From Clostridiales bacterium (GTDB lineage Bacteria > Bacillota > Clostridia > Oscillospirales > Oscillospiraceae), in contig SFLH01000005.1 in NCBI GenBank assembly GCA_004554585.1, positions 55,263 to 119,262 on the forward strand: 64,000 nt of DNA, given 5' to 3'. The notes under the pieces were generated by a model. The model was not told the origin of the DNA, ran no database searches, and saw nothing but the letters and a program-made list of their open reading frames with translations. Shown one piece after another: positions 39,748 to 48,051 of this stretch; positions within the stretch are counted from its first letter, which is position 1, and each line of letters starts with the position of its first letter. The translations under genes and the position numbers were made by a program.

Positions 39748-41808
39748 ATGGAACCCCTCACCTTACGCACCCCTCTCACCAAGCTGCCCGGCGTCGGCAA
39801 GGCCCGGGCCGCCGCCCTGGAGAACCTGGGCCTGTTCGATGTGGGGGACCTGCTGACCTACTTTCCCCGGGAGTACGAGGACCGCACCGTCCAGGAGGAC
39901 ATCGCCCACCTGCCCGCGGACACCCCCGTGTGCTTTGCCGCCATGGTGGCCGAGCCCTTCCGCACCAGCTACATCCGCCGGGGCATGGAGCTGACCAAGG
40001 GAAAGATCGTGGACGCCACGGGCCAGGTGTTGGTCACCTTTTTCAACCAGAACTACGTCCGTCAGGCCCTCCACCCGGGCCAGACCTATTATTTTTACGG
40101 AAAACTCACCGGCTATGGGGCCCGGCGCCAGATGGTCAGCCCCAAGTTTGAGCCCGAGGGGCGCTGCGACTTCACCGGGGGCATCTTCCCGGTCTATCCC
40201 CTCACGGCGGGGATCTCCAACCACCTGCTCACGGGCCTGGTCCGTCAGGCCCTCCCCTGCCTGGCCCAGGCGGCGGAGCCCTTAGACGACCAGCTGCGCC
40301 AGCGCCACCAGCTGGCCCCCATGGAGGAGTCCTACCGGACCATCCACTTCCCTCCCTCCTGGGAGGCGCTGGCCACGGCCCGGCGGCGGCTGGTGTTTGA
40401 GGAGCTCTTCTGCCTGACCCTGGGCCTTACCCTCATCCGCCAGCGGCGGGCGGGACAGGCCGCCGTGCCCTTTGTCCGGCAGGACTTGGACGCCTTTTTC
40501 GCCGCTCTGCCCTTTTCCCTCACCCCCGCCCAGGCCCGGTCGGCAACGGAGGCGGCACAAGACCTGGCCAAGGCCGTGCCCATGAACCGCCTGCTCCAGG
40601 GGGACGTGGGCTCGGGCAAGACGGTGGTGGCCGCCGCCTGCGCCTATCTGGCCTGGCGCAACGGCTGTCAGGCCGCCCTCATGGCCCCCACGGAGCTGCT
40701 GGCCCAGCAGCACCTGGGCACCATGGAGACCCTGCTGGGGGGCCTGGGGATGCGGATCGCCCTGCTCTCCGGCTCCATGACCCCCGCCCAGAAGCGGGCG
40801 TGCCAGGCGGCCCTGGCCGCCGGGGAGATCGACCTGGTGGTGGGCACCCACGCCCTGCTCAGCGAGGGGGTGGCCTTTGCCCGCCTGGGGCTGGTCATCA
40901 CCGACGAGCAGCACCGCTTTGGCGTGGACCAGCGGGCGGCCCTGGCCGCCAAGAGCGGCGGCGACCTCCACCCCCACGTGCTGGTCATGTCCGCCACCCC
41001 CATCCCCCGGACCCTGGCCCTGATGATCTATGGGGACTTAGACCTGTCGGTGATCGACCAGCTGCCCCCCGGCCGCACCCCGGTGGCCACCTACCTGGTC
41101 CACGGGAACAAGCGGCCCCGGCTGTATGCCTTCGTGCGCAAACAGGTGGCGCTGGGGCGGCAGGTGTACATCGTCTGCCCGGCGGTGGACCAGGAGGACC
41201 CAGAGGGGATGAAGGCCGCCGAGCAGTACGGCCGCCATCTGCAGCAGGAGGTCTTTCCCGACCTGCGGGTGGGCATCGTCCACGGCCGGCAGAAGCCCAA
41301 GGAGAAGCAGGCGGCCATGGCCGCCTTTGCCGCCGGCCAGACGGACATTCTGGTCTCCACCACCGTCATCGAGGTAGGGGTGGACGTGCCCAACGCCAGC
41401 CTGATGGTCATTGAGGACGCCGACCGGTTCGGCCTGAGCCAGCTCCACCAGCTCCGGGGCCGGGTGGGCCGGGGGCGGCACCAGTCCTATTGCGTGCTCC
41501 TGTCGGACAACGACAACGAGCAGACCCGCCAGCGCCTGCGGGCCCTGGCCGCCACCACCGACGGCTTTGCCATCGCTGAGGAGGACTTGAAGCTCCGGGG
41601 GCCAGGCGACTTTTTCGGGGCCAGGCAGCACGGCCTGCCCCAATTAAAGCTGGCCAGCCTGGAGGGGGATATGGTCCTGCTCCACCAGGCCCAGACCGCC
41701 GCCCGGGAACTGCTGGCCCAGGACCCCCACCTGTCCCAGCCGGACCACGCCCCCCTGCGGCGGCGAGTGGAGCGGCTCTTTCGGGCCAACGGGGATAGTT
41801 TTAACTGA
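39748..41808 (+). CDS. recG: ATP-dependent DNA helicase RecG
   Basis: Branch-migrates stalled forks and Holliday junctions in recombination repair. 686 residues from ATG 39748 (GGAAAGGAGG upstream). The N-terminal wedge/OB domain (LTKLPGVGKARAAALENLGL; FFNQNYVRQ) comes first. The helicase core follows: Walker A LLQGDVGSGKTVVAAACAYL, motif II ITDEQHRFGVDQR (DEQH, the RecG form), motif III VMSATPIPRTLAL, VIEVGVDVPNASLM and the motif VI region LRGRVGRGRHQSYC. Full family length. Confidence 0.97.
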   Translation: MEPLTLRTPLTKLPGVGKARAAALENLGLFDVGDLLTYFPREYEDRTVQEDIAHLPADTPVCFAAMVAEPFRTSYIRRGMELTKGKIVDATGQVLVTFFNQNYVRQALHPGQTYYFYGKLTGYGARRQMVSPKFEPEGRCDFTGGIFPVYPLTAGISNHLLTGLVRQALPCLAQAAEPLDDQLRQRHQLAPMEESYRTIHFPPSWEALATARRRLVFEELFCLTLGLTLIRQRRAGQAAVPFVRQDLDAFFAALPFSLTPAQARSATEAAQDLAKAVPMNRLLQGDVGSGKTVVAAACAYLAWRNGCQAALMAPTELLAQQHLGTMETLLGGLGMRIALLSGSMTPAQKRACQAALAAGEIDLVVGTHALLSEGVAFARLGLVITDEQHRFGVDQRAALAAKSGGDLHPHVLVMSATPIPRTLALMIYGDLDLSVIDQLPPGRTPVATYLVHGNKRPRLYAFVRKQVALGRQVYIVCPAVDQEDPEGMKAAEQYGRHLQQEVFPDLRVGIVHGRQKPKEKQAAMAAFAAGQTDILVSTTVIEVGVDVPNASLMVIEDADRFGLSQLHQLRGRVGRGRHQSYCVLLSDNDNEQTRQRLRALAATTDGFAIAEEDLKLRGPGDFFGARQHGLPQLKLASLEGDMVLLHQAQTAARELLAQDPHLSQPDHAPLRRRVERLFRANGDSFN

Positions 41809-41818
41809 GAAACGCAAC

Positions 41819-41859
41819 GCCCCCGCCGGGACTGGAATCCCGGTGGGGGCTGGATTTTT
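41819..41859 (+). terminator. Terminator of recG
   Basis: Stem GCCCCCGCCGGGA / TCCCGGTGGGGGC, then TGGATTTTT. It lies between recG and the convergent AT-rich island. Confidence 0.8.
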
Positions 41860-41862
41860 AGC

Positions 41863-42528
41863 CTACATTTTTTCACCTTCAGAAAGAAAAACTTGGAAAT
41901 TCCCAGATAACGTACCATCATAAGATTGAAATGAAATAGTATGTATGCCTGTCTTGGCATCACGTACTGTCATCGCTTTGCTCTCTCCCGGCAAAATTTT
42001 CATCGTATGGGGTGGCTGATAGTCCGAATATTGAACGACGGCCTCAATCTCTACAATATTAGTGTTATGTACCCAAATTGTATAGTTTGAATAGCCCTTA
42101 TCTTGATTCCATTCTACATCCCAGGAAGTAATTGTTTCATCTATTTTTAAAGCCTCATTGGATGATGTACTCTTTCCTGTGTAACCAGAGCTATCTCCAA
42201 TGATTACCTCCTGTTCTGGTGCTGACTTCCAAACAAAGGTACACCACCCCACAAGAACTGCCAAAAAACAGCATCCTACAGCAATAGCTACTTTTTGTTT
42301 GCACCCCAGTGGATGTGGCAACCCCGGTGTAGAGCGCAATAACTCTTGCGCCACTTCCTCCGGCATCCCAAACGCTGCTGTCAATAATTCGTAGGAGGGA
42401 TTATCTGTCTCTTCCAGCAAAAGTTTCAAAGAACGTCGAAATTCTTCTAATACTTTCTTTCGACGCCGAAATCCACGTATATTTTTTCCTATCTCCCGCT
42501 CATAGCAACGAATGTCAGGATTATTCAT
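41863..42528 (-). CDS. Membrane-anchored protein with DUF6120-like cytoplasmic part and extracellular beta domain
   Basis: 221 residues from ATG 42528 (GGAGGAGAGAAAT upstream). The N-terminal ~70 residues are a charged helical cytoplasmic segment (REIGKNIRGFRRRKKVLEEF; AFGMPEEVAQELL). That pattern is seen in the PadR-linked DUF1700/DUF6120-type proteins, which often act as regulators of membrane stress. One membrane helix spans ~79-99 (VAIAVGCCFLAVLVGWCTFV). The C-terminal domain (~133-216) is outside the cell and matches the secreted protein at 43102-43527 (YTIWVHNT vs YRIWVDNT; GIHTISFQSYDGTLSGN vs GVYTLSFHTYASSFSGT). It overlaps padR by eight bases. AT-rich, unlike its neighbours. Function unknown. 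Confidence 0.75.
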   Translation of the reverse strand: MNNPDIRCYEREIGKNIRGFRRRKKVLEEFRRSLKLLLEETDNPSYELLTAAFGMPEEVAQELLRSTPGLPHPLGCKQKVAIAVGCCFLAVLVGWCTFVWKSAPEQEVIIGDSSGYTGKSTSSNEALKIDETITSWDVEWNQDKGYSNYTIWVHNTNIVEIEAVVQYSDYQPPHTMKILPGESKAMTVRDAKTGIHTISFQSYDGTLSGNFQVFLSEGEKM

Positions 42529-42928
42529 ATTTCTCTCCTCCTGACAAGATTTCATTAATTCCTTTATAAAACGCATTGTGCACATCTAACAACTCTTGAA
42601 GGTGTTCTCGTCCCTTCTTCGTGATTGCGTAATATTGTCGCAATCTTCCATCAGGCGCAGTCTTTTTTTTCGTCTCTTTCAAGTAGCCAGCTTGAGTAAT
42701 ACGGTAAATAGCAGCATAAGGAAAAACAATGCTAATTACACCATGGCTACGTTTTTCCAGCAATGGTGCCAGTTCTCCAATATAATGCTCATCCTCTCCA
42801 AAAAGGAAGAGAATCAACAACTCTGTAAGAGCCTTTTTCAAGTTATCTTCCAAACCGCTAGCTGGACGGCTTTTTGAATCTTTGTCATTACGTCTCAATA
42901 GAGTTGCCCTACCTTTATCACGCATCAT
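42521..42928 (-). CDS. PadR-family transcriptional regulator
   Basis: A 135-residue winged-helix repressor. Typical PadR core: KKALTELLILFLFGEDEHYI, SIVFPYAAIYRITQAGYLKE, and a wing GRLRQYYAITKKGREHLQEL, with the C-terminal helix for dimerisation. A basic N-terminal extension of ~25 residues (KGRATLLRRNDKDSKSR) is unusual. Coupled to the membrane protein gene downstream, as in many PadR/DUF pairs. It probably controls its own operon and the divergent secreted-protein gene through the shared 173-base promoter region. AT-rich codon use. Confidence 0.9.
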   Translation of the reverse strand: MMRDKGRATLLRRNDKDSKSRPASGLEDNLKKALTELLILFLFGEDEHYIGELAPLLEKRSHGVISIVFPYAAIYRITQAGYLKETKKKTAPDGRLRQYYAITKKGREHLQELLDVHNAFYKGINEILSGGEKYE

Positions 42929-42955
42929 GTTCCTAATGTTTCTATTTTTACGTTT

Positions 42956-42984
42956 ACTATAGCATGACTGATATTTTTATGCAA
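42956..42984 (-). promoter_or_regulatory. Promoter of the padR operon
   Basis: TTGCAT (42984-42979), 17-base spacer and TATAGT (42961-42956). Confidence 0.6.
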
Positions 42985-43011
42985 TGTTTTTTCAAATTGT
43001 AAAATCTTTTA

Positions 43012-43040
43012 TTGACAACAAATGTGCTACGTGATAATCT
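43012..43040 (+). promoter_or_regulatory. Promoter of the secreted-protein gene
   Basis: TTGACA (43012-43017), 17-base spacer and TAATCT (43035-43040), or GATAAT two bases earlier. Divergent from, and 28 bases away from, the padR promoter, so one regulator could govern both. Confidence 0.6.
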
Positions 43041-43101
43041 AAATTATGTTTAATGCCAAAAAATGAACCATCCATTGCTTAAATCTAAATAGGAGGCCAA
43101 T

Positions 43102-43527
43102 ATGAGATTTCTTTGGAAAAAAGTTGTTTGTAGCATTTTGATCGTATGCACCTTGTCTTCTGTAGTCGCTTTAGGCGCAACAGAATCTGCTCCTTCTTTA
43201 TCTGATGAAAATAACTCAGACACGATCCAGACCAGGGCCAATTATCTTGCCGTGGATTCCAGTATTTCAGGTCGAAATATTTCTTGGTATCAAGGCTCTA
43301 ACGAAATTGCCTATCGCATTTGGGTCGATAACACAACAGGGGCCCTTATGACTGTAACAATCACAAGTCCATCCGGGCACACGAAAAATCTTTACATAAC
43401 CTCCGGCAGTAACCAAACATATACAAACAATGATGCTGAACATGGGGTTTACACATTATCATTTCATACATATGCTTCCTCGTTTAGCGGTACTGTCCGA
43501 GTTCGTGTATCTACTACCCTTCTTTAA
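43102..43527 (+). CDS. Small secreted protein, paralog of the outer domain of the membrane protein
   Basis: 141 residues. A signal peptide (KK, hydrophobic 8-25) has a probable cleavage after ALGA at ~26. A short Ser/Glu/Asp-rich linker leads to a beta-sandwich-like domain (~55-136). That domain matches residues 133-216 of the protein at 41863-42528 in order and spacing: a W at 62 (ISWYQ vs DVEWNQ), YRIWVDNTTG, the ITSPSGHTKNL region, and GVYTLSFHTY...SG. No catalytic motif, no LPXTG and no cysteines in the mature part. AGGAGG ribosome site. AT-rich. A soluble ligand or competitor of the membrane-bound paralog is a reasonable but untested idea. Confidence 0.8.
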   Translation: MRFLWKKVVCSILIVCTLSSVVALGATESAPSLSDENNSDTIQTRANYLAVDSSISGRNISWYQGSNEIAYRIWVDNTTGALMTVTITSPSGHTKNLYITSGSNQTYTNNDAEHGVYTLSFHTYASSFSGTVRVRVSTTLL

Positions 43528-43614
43528 TTTCCAGTAACACACAAAACTTGTTGCGCTTTCTTTTTACTAGCATCTTCCCTGCACATTTTAAATAGACCAT
43601 CTGTTTCCACCTTC

Positions 43615-43657
43615 ACCAGCCGGGACACGGCCACCGTGTCCCGGCTGGTGTTTTTTC
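43615..43657 (+). terminator. Terminator after the secreted-protein gene
   Basis: Stem ACCAGCCGGGACACGG / CGTGTCCCGGCTGGT and GTTTTTTC. The stem is GC-rich, unlike the AT-rich gene before it, and may mark the edge of the island. The rest of 43528-43832 is AT-rich with no gene seen. Confidence 0.85.
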
Positions 43658-43832
43658 TCCCTCAACCGTCCGCGTCTTAATTTTTTCTTAATGATTCTTA
43701 ACAACCTTTTTATTGCTATATGATTCCCAGCTATGTTAAGCTAAAAATAAGCAAAATCGCCAAACCAAACGCACTCCAAACAGAAATTTTTCAGAAAAGT
43801 AACCATCTTTTCCCATGTCACGGAGGTGCATC

Positions 43833-44339
43833 ATGAAAAAACGGTTGACACTCACGATCGTCGGTATCCTCCTTCTCCTGGTGGTGGTCTGCATCGTCCT
43901 GTGCGCCACCTTTTCCCTCCGCCCCAGCGTGGTTGCCTCCATCCGGGCTGAGGACGCCCAGGTGGACAACGGCACCGGCGCCATGGTGGACGTGGAGCTC
44001 TTCCCCTCCCTGGGCCTGCCCCTCCAGGTGACCGCGCTCACCGCTCGGGACACCACGGCGGAAACCGACCTGTCCGTCCAGAGCTACGTCCACAACAACG
44101 ACAGCTCCCCCTGGTTTGGCACCGCTCAGCTCTTCTCGGCAGCGGAAGCGGCGGACCTGGCACAGCAGAACGTCCTGCTCCCCCTGGATGCCTCCACCCT
44201 CTCCGGGGAAGGCAATTGGCTGGTGGTCCTCTTCCCCGGCCAGGCACCCCCCCAGTCCCACACCGTCCAGCTGGAGCTCTCCTACCGCCTCTTCGGCCTG
44301 TTCCCTAAAACGGAAACCTTCCCCTGCGCCTGGCTGTGA
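43833..44339 (+). CDS. Hypothetical membrane-anchored protein
   Basis: 168 residues with a single N-terminal membrane anchor (TIVGILLLLVVVCIVLCATF, about 6-27) and an outer domain rich in beta-like segments, resembling LEA14/DUF-type immunoglobulin-like proteins (VDVELFPSLGLPLQVTALTA; QSHTVQLELSYRLFG). GGAGGTG ribosome site. I do not recognise the family. GC-rich like the main genome, so outside the AT-rich island. Confidence 0.65.
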   Translation: MKKRLTLTIVGILLLLVVVCIVLCATFSLRPSVVASIRAEDAQVDNGTGAMVDVELFPSLGLPLQVTALTARDTTAETDLSVQSYVHNNDSSPWFGTAQLFSAAEAADLAQQNVLLPLDASTLSGEGNWLVVLFPGQAPPQSHTVQLELSYRLFGLFPKTETFPCAWL

Positions 44340-44388
44340 GGGCAAGGCAGCAGTCCCGCGCCCCATTTGACAAAGGAGGTCTTGGCAT

Positions 44389-44937
44389 ATGACGAAAAAA
44401 ATCATCGCGCTCCTTCTTGTCCTTGTCCTCTGTGCGGCGGCCGCCTGTTATTTCCTTCTCCCGCGTCCAGTCATCCAGGACCCGGAAAACGCCGCCATCC
44501 AATACATTGTGATCCAGAAGGACCCCTATTACCAGGAGGACACCTCGGACTACTATCTCTGGGAACCCAAGAGCGAAGCGGATCGGGCCGTGGAGCGGGA
44601 AATCCTGGCCTACCTCGCCCAGAGCCAAGAGACCCGCACCCTGCGCACAAACACCGACCCTGACACCTATCCCCTCACCTGGAAGTGCATGTACATCCTG
44701 GTGGATACGGACCCCGGAGACACCGCCACATCGCTCGAGGAACGGGGTATCCTTTTGGGACCCATCCAATTCCAGGAGGGGGAGAACCCCGCCCAGTACG
44801 AAAACGCAGTCAACATTTCCTACAATCCCGCCCCGGGGCCCGGGCTTCTGGGCCGGTTCAACGGGGACCTGGCCGACCCCGACGGCATCCGCGCCTTCGT
44901 CCTGAACGCCTTGGACCTCCCCGCGGACTTCCTTTGA
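44389..44937 (+). CDS. Hypothetical exported or membrane-anchored protein
   Basis: 182 residues. N-terminal hydrophobic segment KKIIALLLVLVLCAAAACYF is a signal peptide or anchor; a Cys at 15 or 20 could be lipidated but the lipobox is not clear. The remainder is acidic with no known motif (QKDPYYQEDTSDYYLWEPKS, KCMYILVDTDPGD). AAAGGAGG ribosome site. It follows the previous hypothetical by 49 bases and may be co-transcribed. Confidence 0.65.
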   Translation: MTKKIIALLLVLVLCAAAACYFLLPRPVIQDPENAAIQYIVIQKDPYYQEDTSDYYLWEPKSEADRAVEREILAYLAQSQETRTLRTNTDPDTYPLTWKCMYILVDTDPGDTATSLEERGILLGPIQFQEGENPAQYENAVNISYNPAPGPGLLGRFNGDLADPDGIRAFVLNALDLPADFL

Positions 44938-44998
44938 GCGGCCGCCTGTCCCGCGCGCCCATGGGCCGGGGAACAAAGTGACAAAAATTTTTTGAAAT

Positions 44999-45025
44999 TT
45001 AGCACTAACCTATGGAAAGTGATAA
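44999..45025 (+). promoter_or_regulatory. Second, degenerate CIRCE-like element
   Basis: TTAGCACTA-N9-AAGTGATAA has the spacing of CIRCE and matches 15 of 18 arm positions. It lies 75 bases upstream of the main CIRCE element (start to start), with the htpG promoter between them. Confidence 0.5.
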
Positions 45026-45040
45026 ATTTTTCAAAAGGAC

Positions 45041-45069
45041 TTGCAATTTCAATTCCATCGCGCCATAAT
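45041..45069 (+). promoter_or_regulatory. Promoter of htpG
   Basis: TTGCAA (45041-45046), 17-base spacer and CATAAT (45064-45069), directly before the CIRCE operator. Confidence 0.65.
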
Positions 45070-45073
45070 AGGG

Positions 45074-45100
45074 TTAGCACTTTGAGGGTTAGAGTGCTAA
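45074..45100 (+). promoter_or_regulatory. CIRCE operator (HrcA binding site)
   Basis: TTAGCACTT-N9-GAGTGCTAA; 17 of 18 arm positions match the consensus. It sits at the expected transcription start of htpG. HrcA control of htpG is less common than of groESL and dnaK, and hrcA itself is not in the window. Confidence 0.92.
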
Positions 45101-45131
45101 CCCTATTTGATACAGGAGGCGTTTCGAAACC

Positions 45132-47039
45132 ATGGAAAAGAAACAGTTTAAGGCCGAATCTCAGCGCCTGATGGATCTGATGATCAACTCCATTTACACC
45201 CACAAAGAGATCTTCCTCCGGGAGATCATCTCCAACGCCAGCGACGCCATCGACAAGCTGGCCTACCGTGCCCTCACCGACGAGAAGGTGGGGCTGAACC
45301 GGGACGACTTCAAAATCGTCGTGGTCCCCGACAAGGAGGCCCGCACCCTCACCGTCAGCGACAACGGCATCGGCATGACCCAGGAGGAGATGGAAAACAA
45401 CCTGGGCACCATCGCCAAGAGCGGCTCCCTGCAGTTTAAGAAGGAGACCGAGGACGCCGACGACGCCGAGCTGGACATCATCGGCCAGTTTGGCGTGGGC
45501 TTCTACTCCGCCTTCATGGTGGCCGACAAGGTCACTGTGATCTCCAAGGCCTACGGCTCTGACAGCGCCTGGAAGTGGGAGTCCGAGGGCGTGGACGGCT
45601 ATACCATCGAGCCCTGCCAGAAGGACACCGTGGGCACCGAGGTCATCATGTCCATCAAGGCCGACAGCGACGAGGAGAAGTACGGCGACTATCTGGACGC
45701 CTACGCCCTGTCCAACCTCATCAAGAAGTACTCCGACTACATCCGCTACCCCATCCGCATGGAGATGACCCACAGCCGCCAGAAGCCCAAGCCCGAGGAC
45801 GCCGGCGAGGACTACAAGCCCGAGTACGAGCAGGTCCAGGAGTGGGAGACCATCAACTCCATGGTCCCCATCTGGCAGCGGCCCAAGAGCAAGGTCACCC
45901 AGGAGGAGTACAACCAGTTCTACAAGTCCAAGTTCGGCGACTGGCAGGACCCCCTGCTGTCCATCCACGTGGCCGCCGAGGGCAACTTCGAGTACAAGGC
46001 CCTGCTGTACATCCCCGGCCAGGTGCCCATGAACTACTTCACCACCGACTTTAAGAAGGGCCTGCAGCTCTACTCCTCCGGGGTGATGATCATGGACAAG
46101 TGCTCCGACCTGCTGCCCGACCACTTCAGCTTCGTCCAGGGCATCGTGGACACCCCCGACGTCTCCCTGAACATCTCCCGGGAGATGCTCCAGCACGACC
46201 GGCAGCTGAAGGTCATCGCCAACAACATCGAAAAGAAGATCAAAAACGAGCTGGTCAAGCTCATGAAGGACGACCGGGAGAAGTACCAGCAGTTCTGGAC
46301 CGCCTTCGGCATGCAGTTCAAGTACGCCCTCATGAACGCCTATGGCCAGAACCGGGACACCATCCGGGACCTGCTGCTCTTCTGGTCCTCCAAGGAGAAC
46401 AAGCTCACCTCCCTGAAGGAGTACGTGGACCGGATGCCCGAGTCCCAGGACAAGATCTATTACGTCTGCGCCGACTCTGTGGAGCACGCCTCCAAGATGC
46501 CCCAGGCCGAGCGCATTCTGAAGGCGGGCTACGAGGTCCTCTACCTCACCGTGGACGAGGACGAGATCGTCCTGCAGATGCTGGAGAACGCCTATGACAA
46601 GCCCTTCGTCTCCGTGGCCGACGAGAACGCCCTGCCCGTCACCGACGCCGAGAAGGCCAGCGTGGAGCAGGCCGAGAAGGACCACAAGGAGCTGCTGGAC
46701 TTCGCCCAGGAGACCCTGAAGGGCGAGGTGAGCAAGGTGCGCATCTCCAAGATCCTCCAGAGCGGCGCCGTGTGCCTGACCGCCGAGGGCCCGGTCTCCC
46801 TGGAGATGGAGAAGTACTTCCGCAAAATGCGCCGGGACTTCCCCATGAGCGCCCAGCGGGTGCTGGAGCTCAACCCCGACTCCGACGCCTTCCAGGCCCT
46901 GTGCAAGGCCTTTGAGGAGGACAAGGAAAAGGCCGCTGCCTATGTGGAGGTCCTGTACAACCAGGCCCTCATCATCGCCGACCTCCCCCTGCCCAACCCC
47001 GCCCGCTACACCGAGCTGGTGTGCGGCCTGATGAAATAA
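45132..47039 (+). CDS. htpG: Molecular chaperone HtpG (Hsp90)
   Basis: Cytosolic ATP-dependent chaperone. 635 residues, normal bacterial length. GHKL ATPase domain: EIFLREIISNASDAIDKLAY, LTVSDNGIGMTQEEMENNLG, QFGVGFYSAFMVADKVTV. The middle domain carries the catalytic Arg region SLNISREMLQHDRQLKVIAN; the C-terminal dimer domain ends FEEDKEKAAAYVEVLYNQAL. AGGAGG ribosome site. Heat/stress control through CIRCE and HrcA is directly suggested by the upstream site. Confidence 0.97.
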   Translation: MEKKQFKAESQRLMDLMINSIYTHKEIFLREIISNASDAIDKLAYRALTDEKVGLNRDDFKIVVVPDKEARTLTVSDNGIGMTQEEMENNLGTIAKSGSLQFKKETEDADDAELDIIGQFGVGFYSAFMVADKVTVISKAYGSDSAWKWESEGVDGYTIEPCQKDTVGTEVIMSIKADSDEEKYGDYLDAYALSNLIKKYSDYIRYPIRMEMTHSRQKPKPEDAGEDYKPEYEQVQEWETINSMVPIWQRPKSKVTQEEYNQFYKSKFGDWQDPLLSIHVAAEGNFEYKALLYIPGQVPMNYFTTDFKKGLQLYSSGVMIMDKCSDLLPDHFSFVQGIVDTPDVSLNISREMLQHDRQLKVIANNIEKKIKNELVKLMKDDREKYQQFWTAFGMQFKYALMNAYGQNRDTIRDLLLFWSSKENKLTSLKEYVDRMPESQDKIYYVCADSVEHASKMPQAERILKAGYEVLYLTVDEDEIVLQMLENAYDKPFVSVADENALPVTDAEKASVEQAEKDHKELLDFAQETLKGEVSKVRISKILQSGAVCLTAEGPVSLEMEKYFRKMRRDFPMSAQRVLELNPDSDAFQALCKAFEEDKEKAAAYVEVLYNQALIIADLPLPNPARYTELVCGLMK

Positions 47040-47051
47040 TCCCCTTCGTTG

Positions 47052-47101
47052 AAAAAAGTCCGGGCCCTCTTCCCCTGAGAGAAGAGGGCCCGGACTTTTT
47101 C
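47052..47101. terminator. Terminator between htpG and carD-like gene
   Basis: Long stem AAAGTCCGGGCCCTCTTC / GAAGAGGGCCCGGACTTTTT; serves both convergent genes. Confidence 0.85.
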
Positions 47102-47193
47102 CTGTCTGCTTTCCCGGCCTCCCCCCGCCCCCGGGAGAAAAGGAAAAGCCCCCGCTCCCCCCGGGGTAGGAAGCAGGGACCATCGGTCTTCTG

Positions 47194-47709
47194 TCAACTG
47201 TCCAGTTTTTGCCGGATATAGGCGCCCACCTGGTCGCTGCTGACCTGCAGGACAAAGCCCACTTGGTTCTCGATCAGGGCCTGGGCCTTTTGGAGCACCC
47301 CTTCGTCGGAGGCGCCCAGTTTTTTGCCCGCCGCGCTCAGCGTCCGCTTTCGCTGCTGAATGCACAGAGCCAGGCAGATCAGGTCCCGCAGGTCACAGTC
47401 CTTCACGATCTCCTGGAAGCGGGCCAGGCGGACCTTGCGGTCCTCGATCCAGGGGAACTGGATCCCTTTCGTGGACAGGATCAGCTGATCCAGCTCCTCT
47501 CGGTCGGGCAGCCGGGACATCTTGTTCACCAAAGCCGCGCTGCCGGTGGGAACGAAAATGGTGGAGGCCGGGTTGCTGACAGGTTTCAGGATGTAAAATT
47601 CTTTGGGTGCTTCTTTGCGGGCGAGGCTGTCCAGCCGGATGTCATCCACCAGGCAAACGCCATTGCAGGCGTAGCGGACATACTCGCCTTTCCGGTATGT
47701 ATCTGCCAT
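47194..47709 (-). CDS. CarD-family transcriptional regulator
   Basis: 171 residues. N-terminal CarD/TRCF-type RNA-polymerase interaction domain: YRKGEYVRYACNGVCLVDDI, APKEFYILKPV, IFVPTGSAALVNKMSRLP. It is followed by a helical C-terminal DNA-binding part (DCDLRDLICLALCIQQRKR). ATG 47709 follows AAGGAGGACCCAACT. The family modulates open-complex formation by binding the beta subunit. Single gene with a strong promoter and a ~120-base leader. Confidence 0.88.
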   Translation of the reverse strand: MADTYRKGEYVRYACNGVCLVDDIRLDSLARKEAPKEFYILKPVSNPASTIFVPTGSAALVNKMSRLPDREELDQLILSTKGIQFPWIEDRKVRLARFQEIVKDCDLRDLICLALCIQQRKRTLSAAGKKLGASDEGVLQKAQALIENQVGFVLQVSSDQVGAYIRQKLDS

Positions 47710-47833
47710 AGTTGGGTCCTCCTTCCAGTATAGTGGTTCTTCCCCCGCCGCCCCCGGCAAACGCAGGAAGAGAAAAGCGGCCCAACAAGCGGGGATGCGC
47801 TGTTAAGCCGCTTATGTATGGATTCACGCTTTT

Positions 47834-47862
47834 AGTATACCAAAAAAATCCCAAGATTTCAA
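47834..47862 (-). promoter_or_regulatory. Promoter of the carD-like gene
   Basis: TTGAAA (47862-47857), 17-base spacer and TATACT (47839-47834) on the minus strand. The remaining sequence of 47710-48051 holds only this and the flavodoxin terminator. Confidence 0.7.
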
Positions 47863-47969
47863 AGGTTTCTTTTGCAATCAGCCAAATTTTTCTTTTTCCC
47901 CAAAAACCACTTGACAGGTCCTTTCCCCGTCACCCACCTTTTTCCGGCCGCCGCGCCGCCCTGCCCCGA

Positions 47970-48018
47970 AAAAAAGCGGGGGACCTGCCCCGCCGTTTCA
48001 GCGGGCAGATCCCCCTTG
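47970..48018 (-). terminator. Terminator of the flavodoxin gene
   Basis: Minus-strand arms GGGGGATCTGCCCGC / GGCGGGGCAGGTCCCCC and a T run (CTTTTTTTC). Confidence 0.8.
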
Positions 48019-48051
48019 CCTGATTCCGCGCCGGAGCGCCGTCTGGGACTG

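Noticed and set aside
42929..43101. Definite PadR operator
   Set aside because: Several imperfect inverted repeats (such as CAAT-N9-ATTG) are present, but none is clear enough to call in AT-rich DNA.
44820..47255. 811-residue minus-strand ORF opposite htpG
   Set aside because: Antisense of htpG; Leu/Val/Gly-rich shadow frame.
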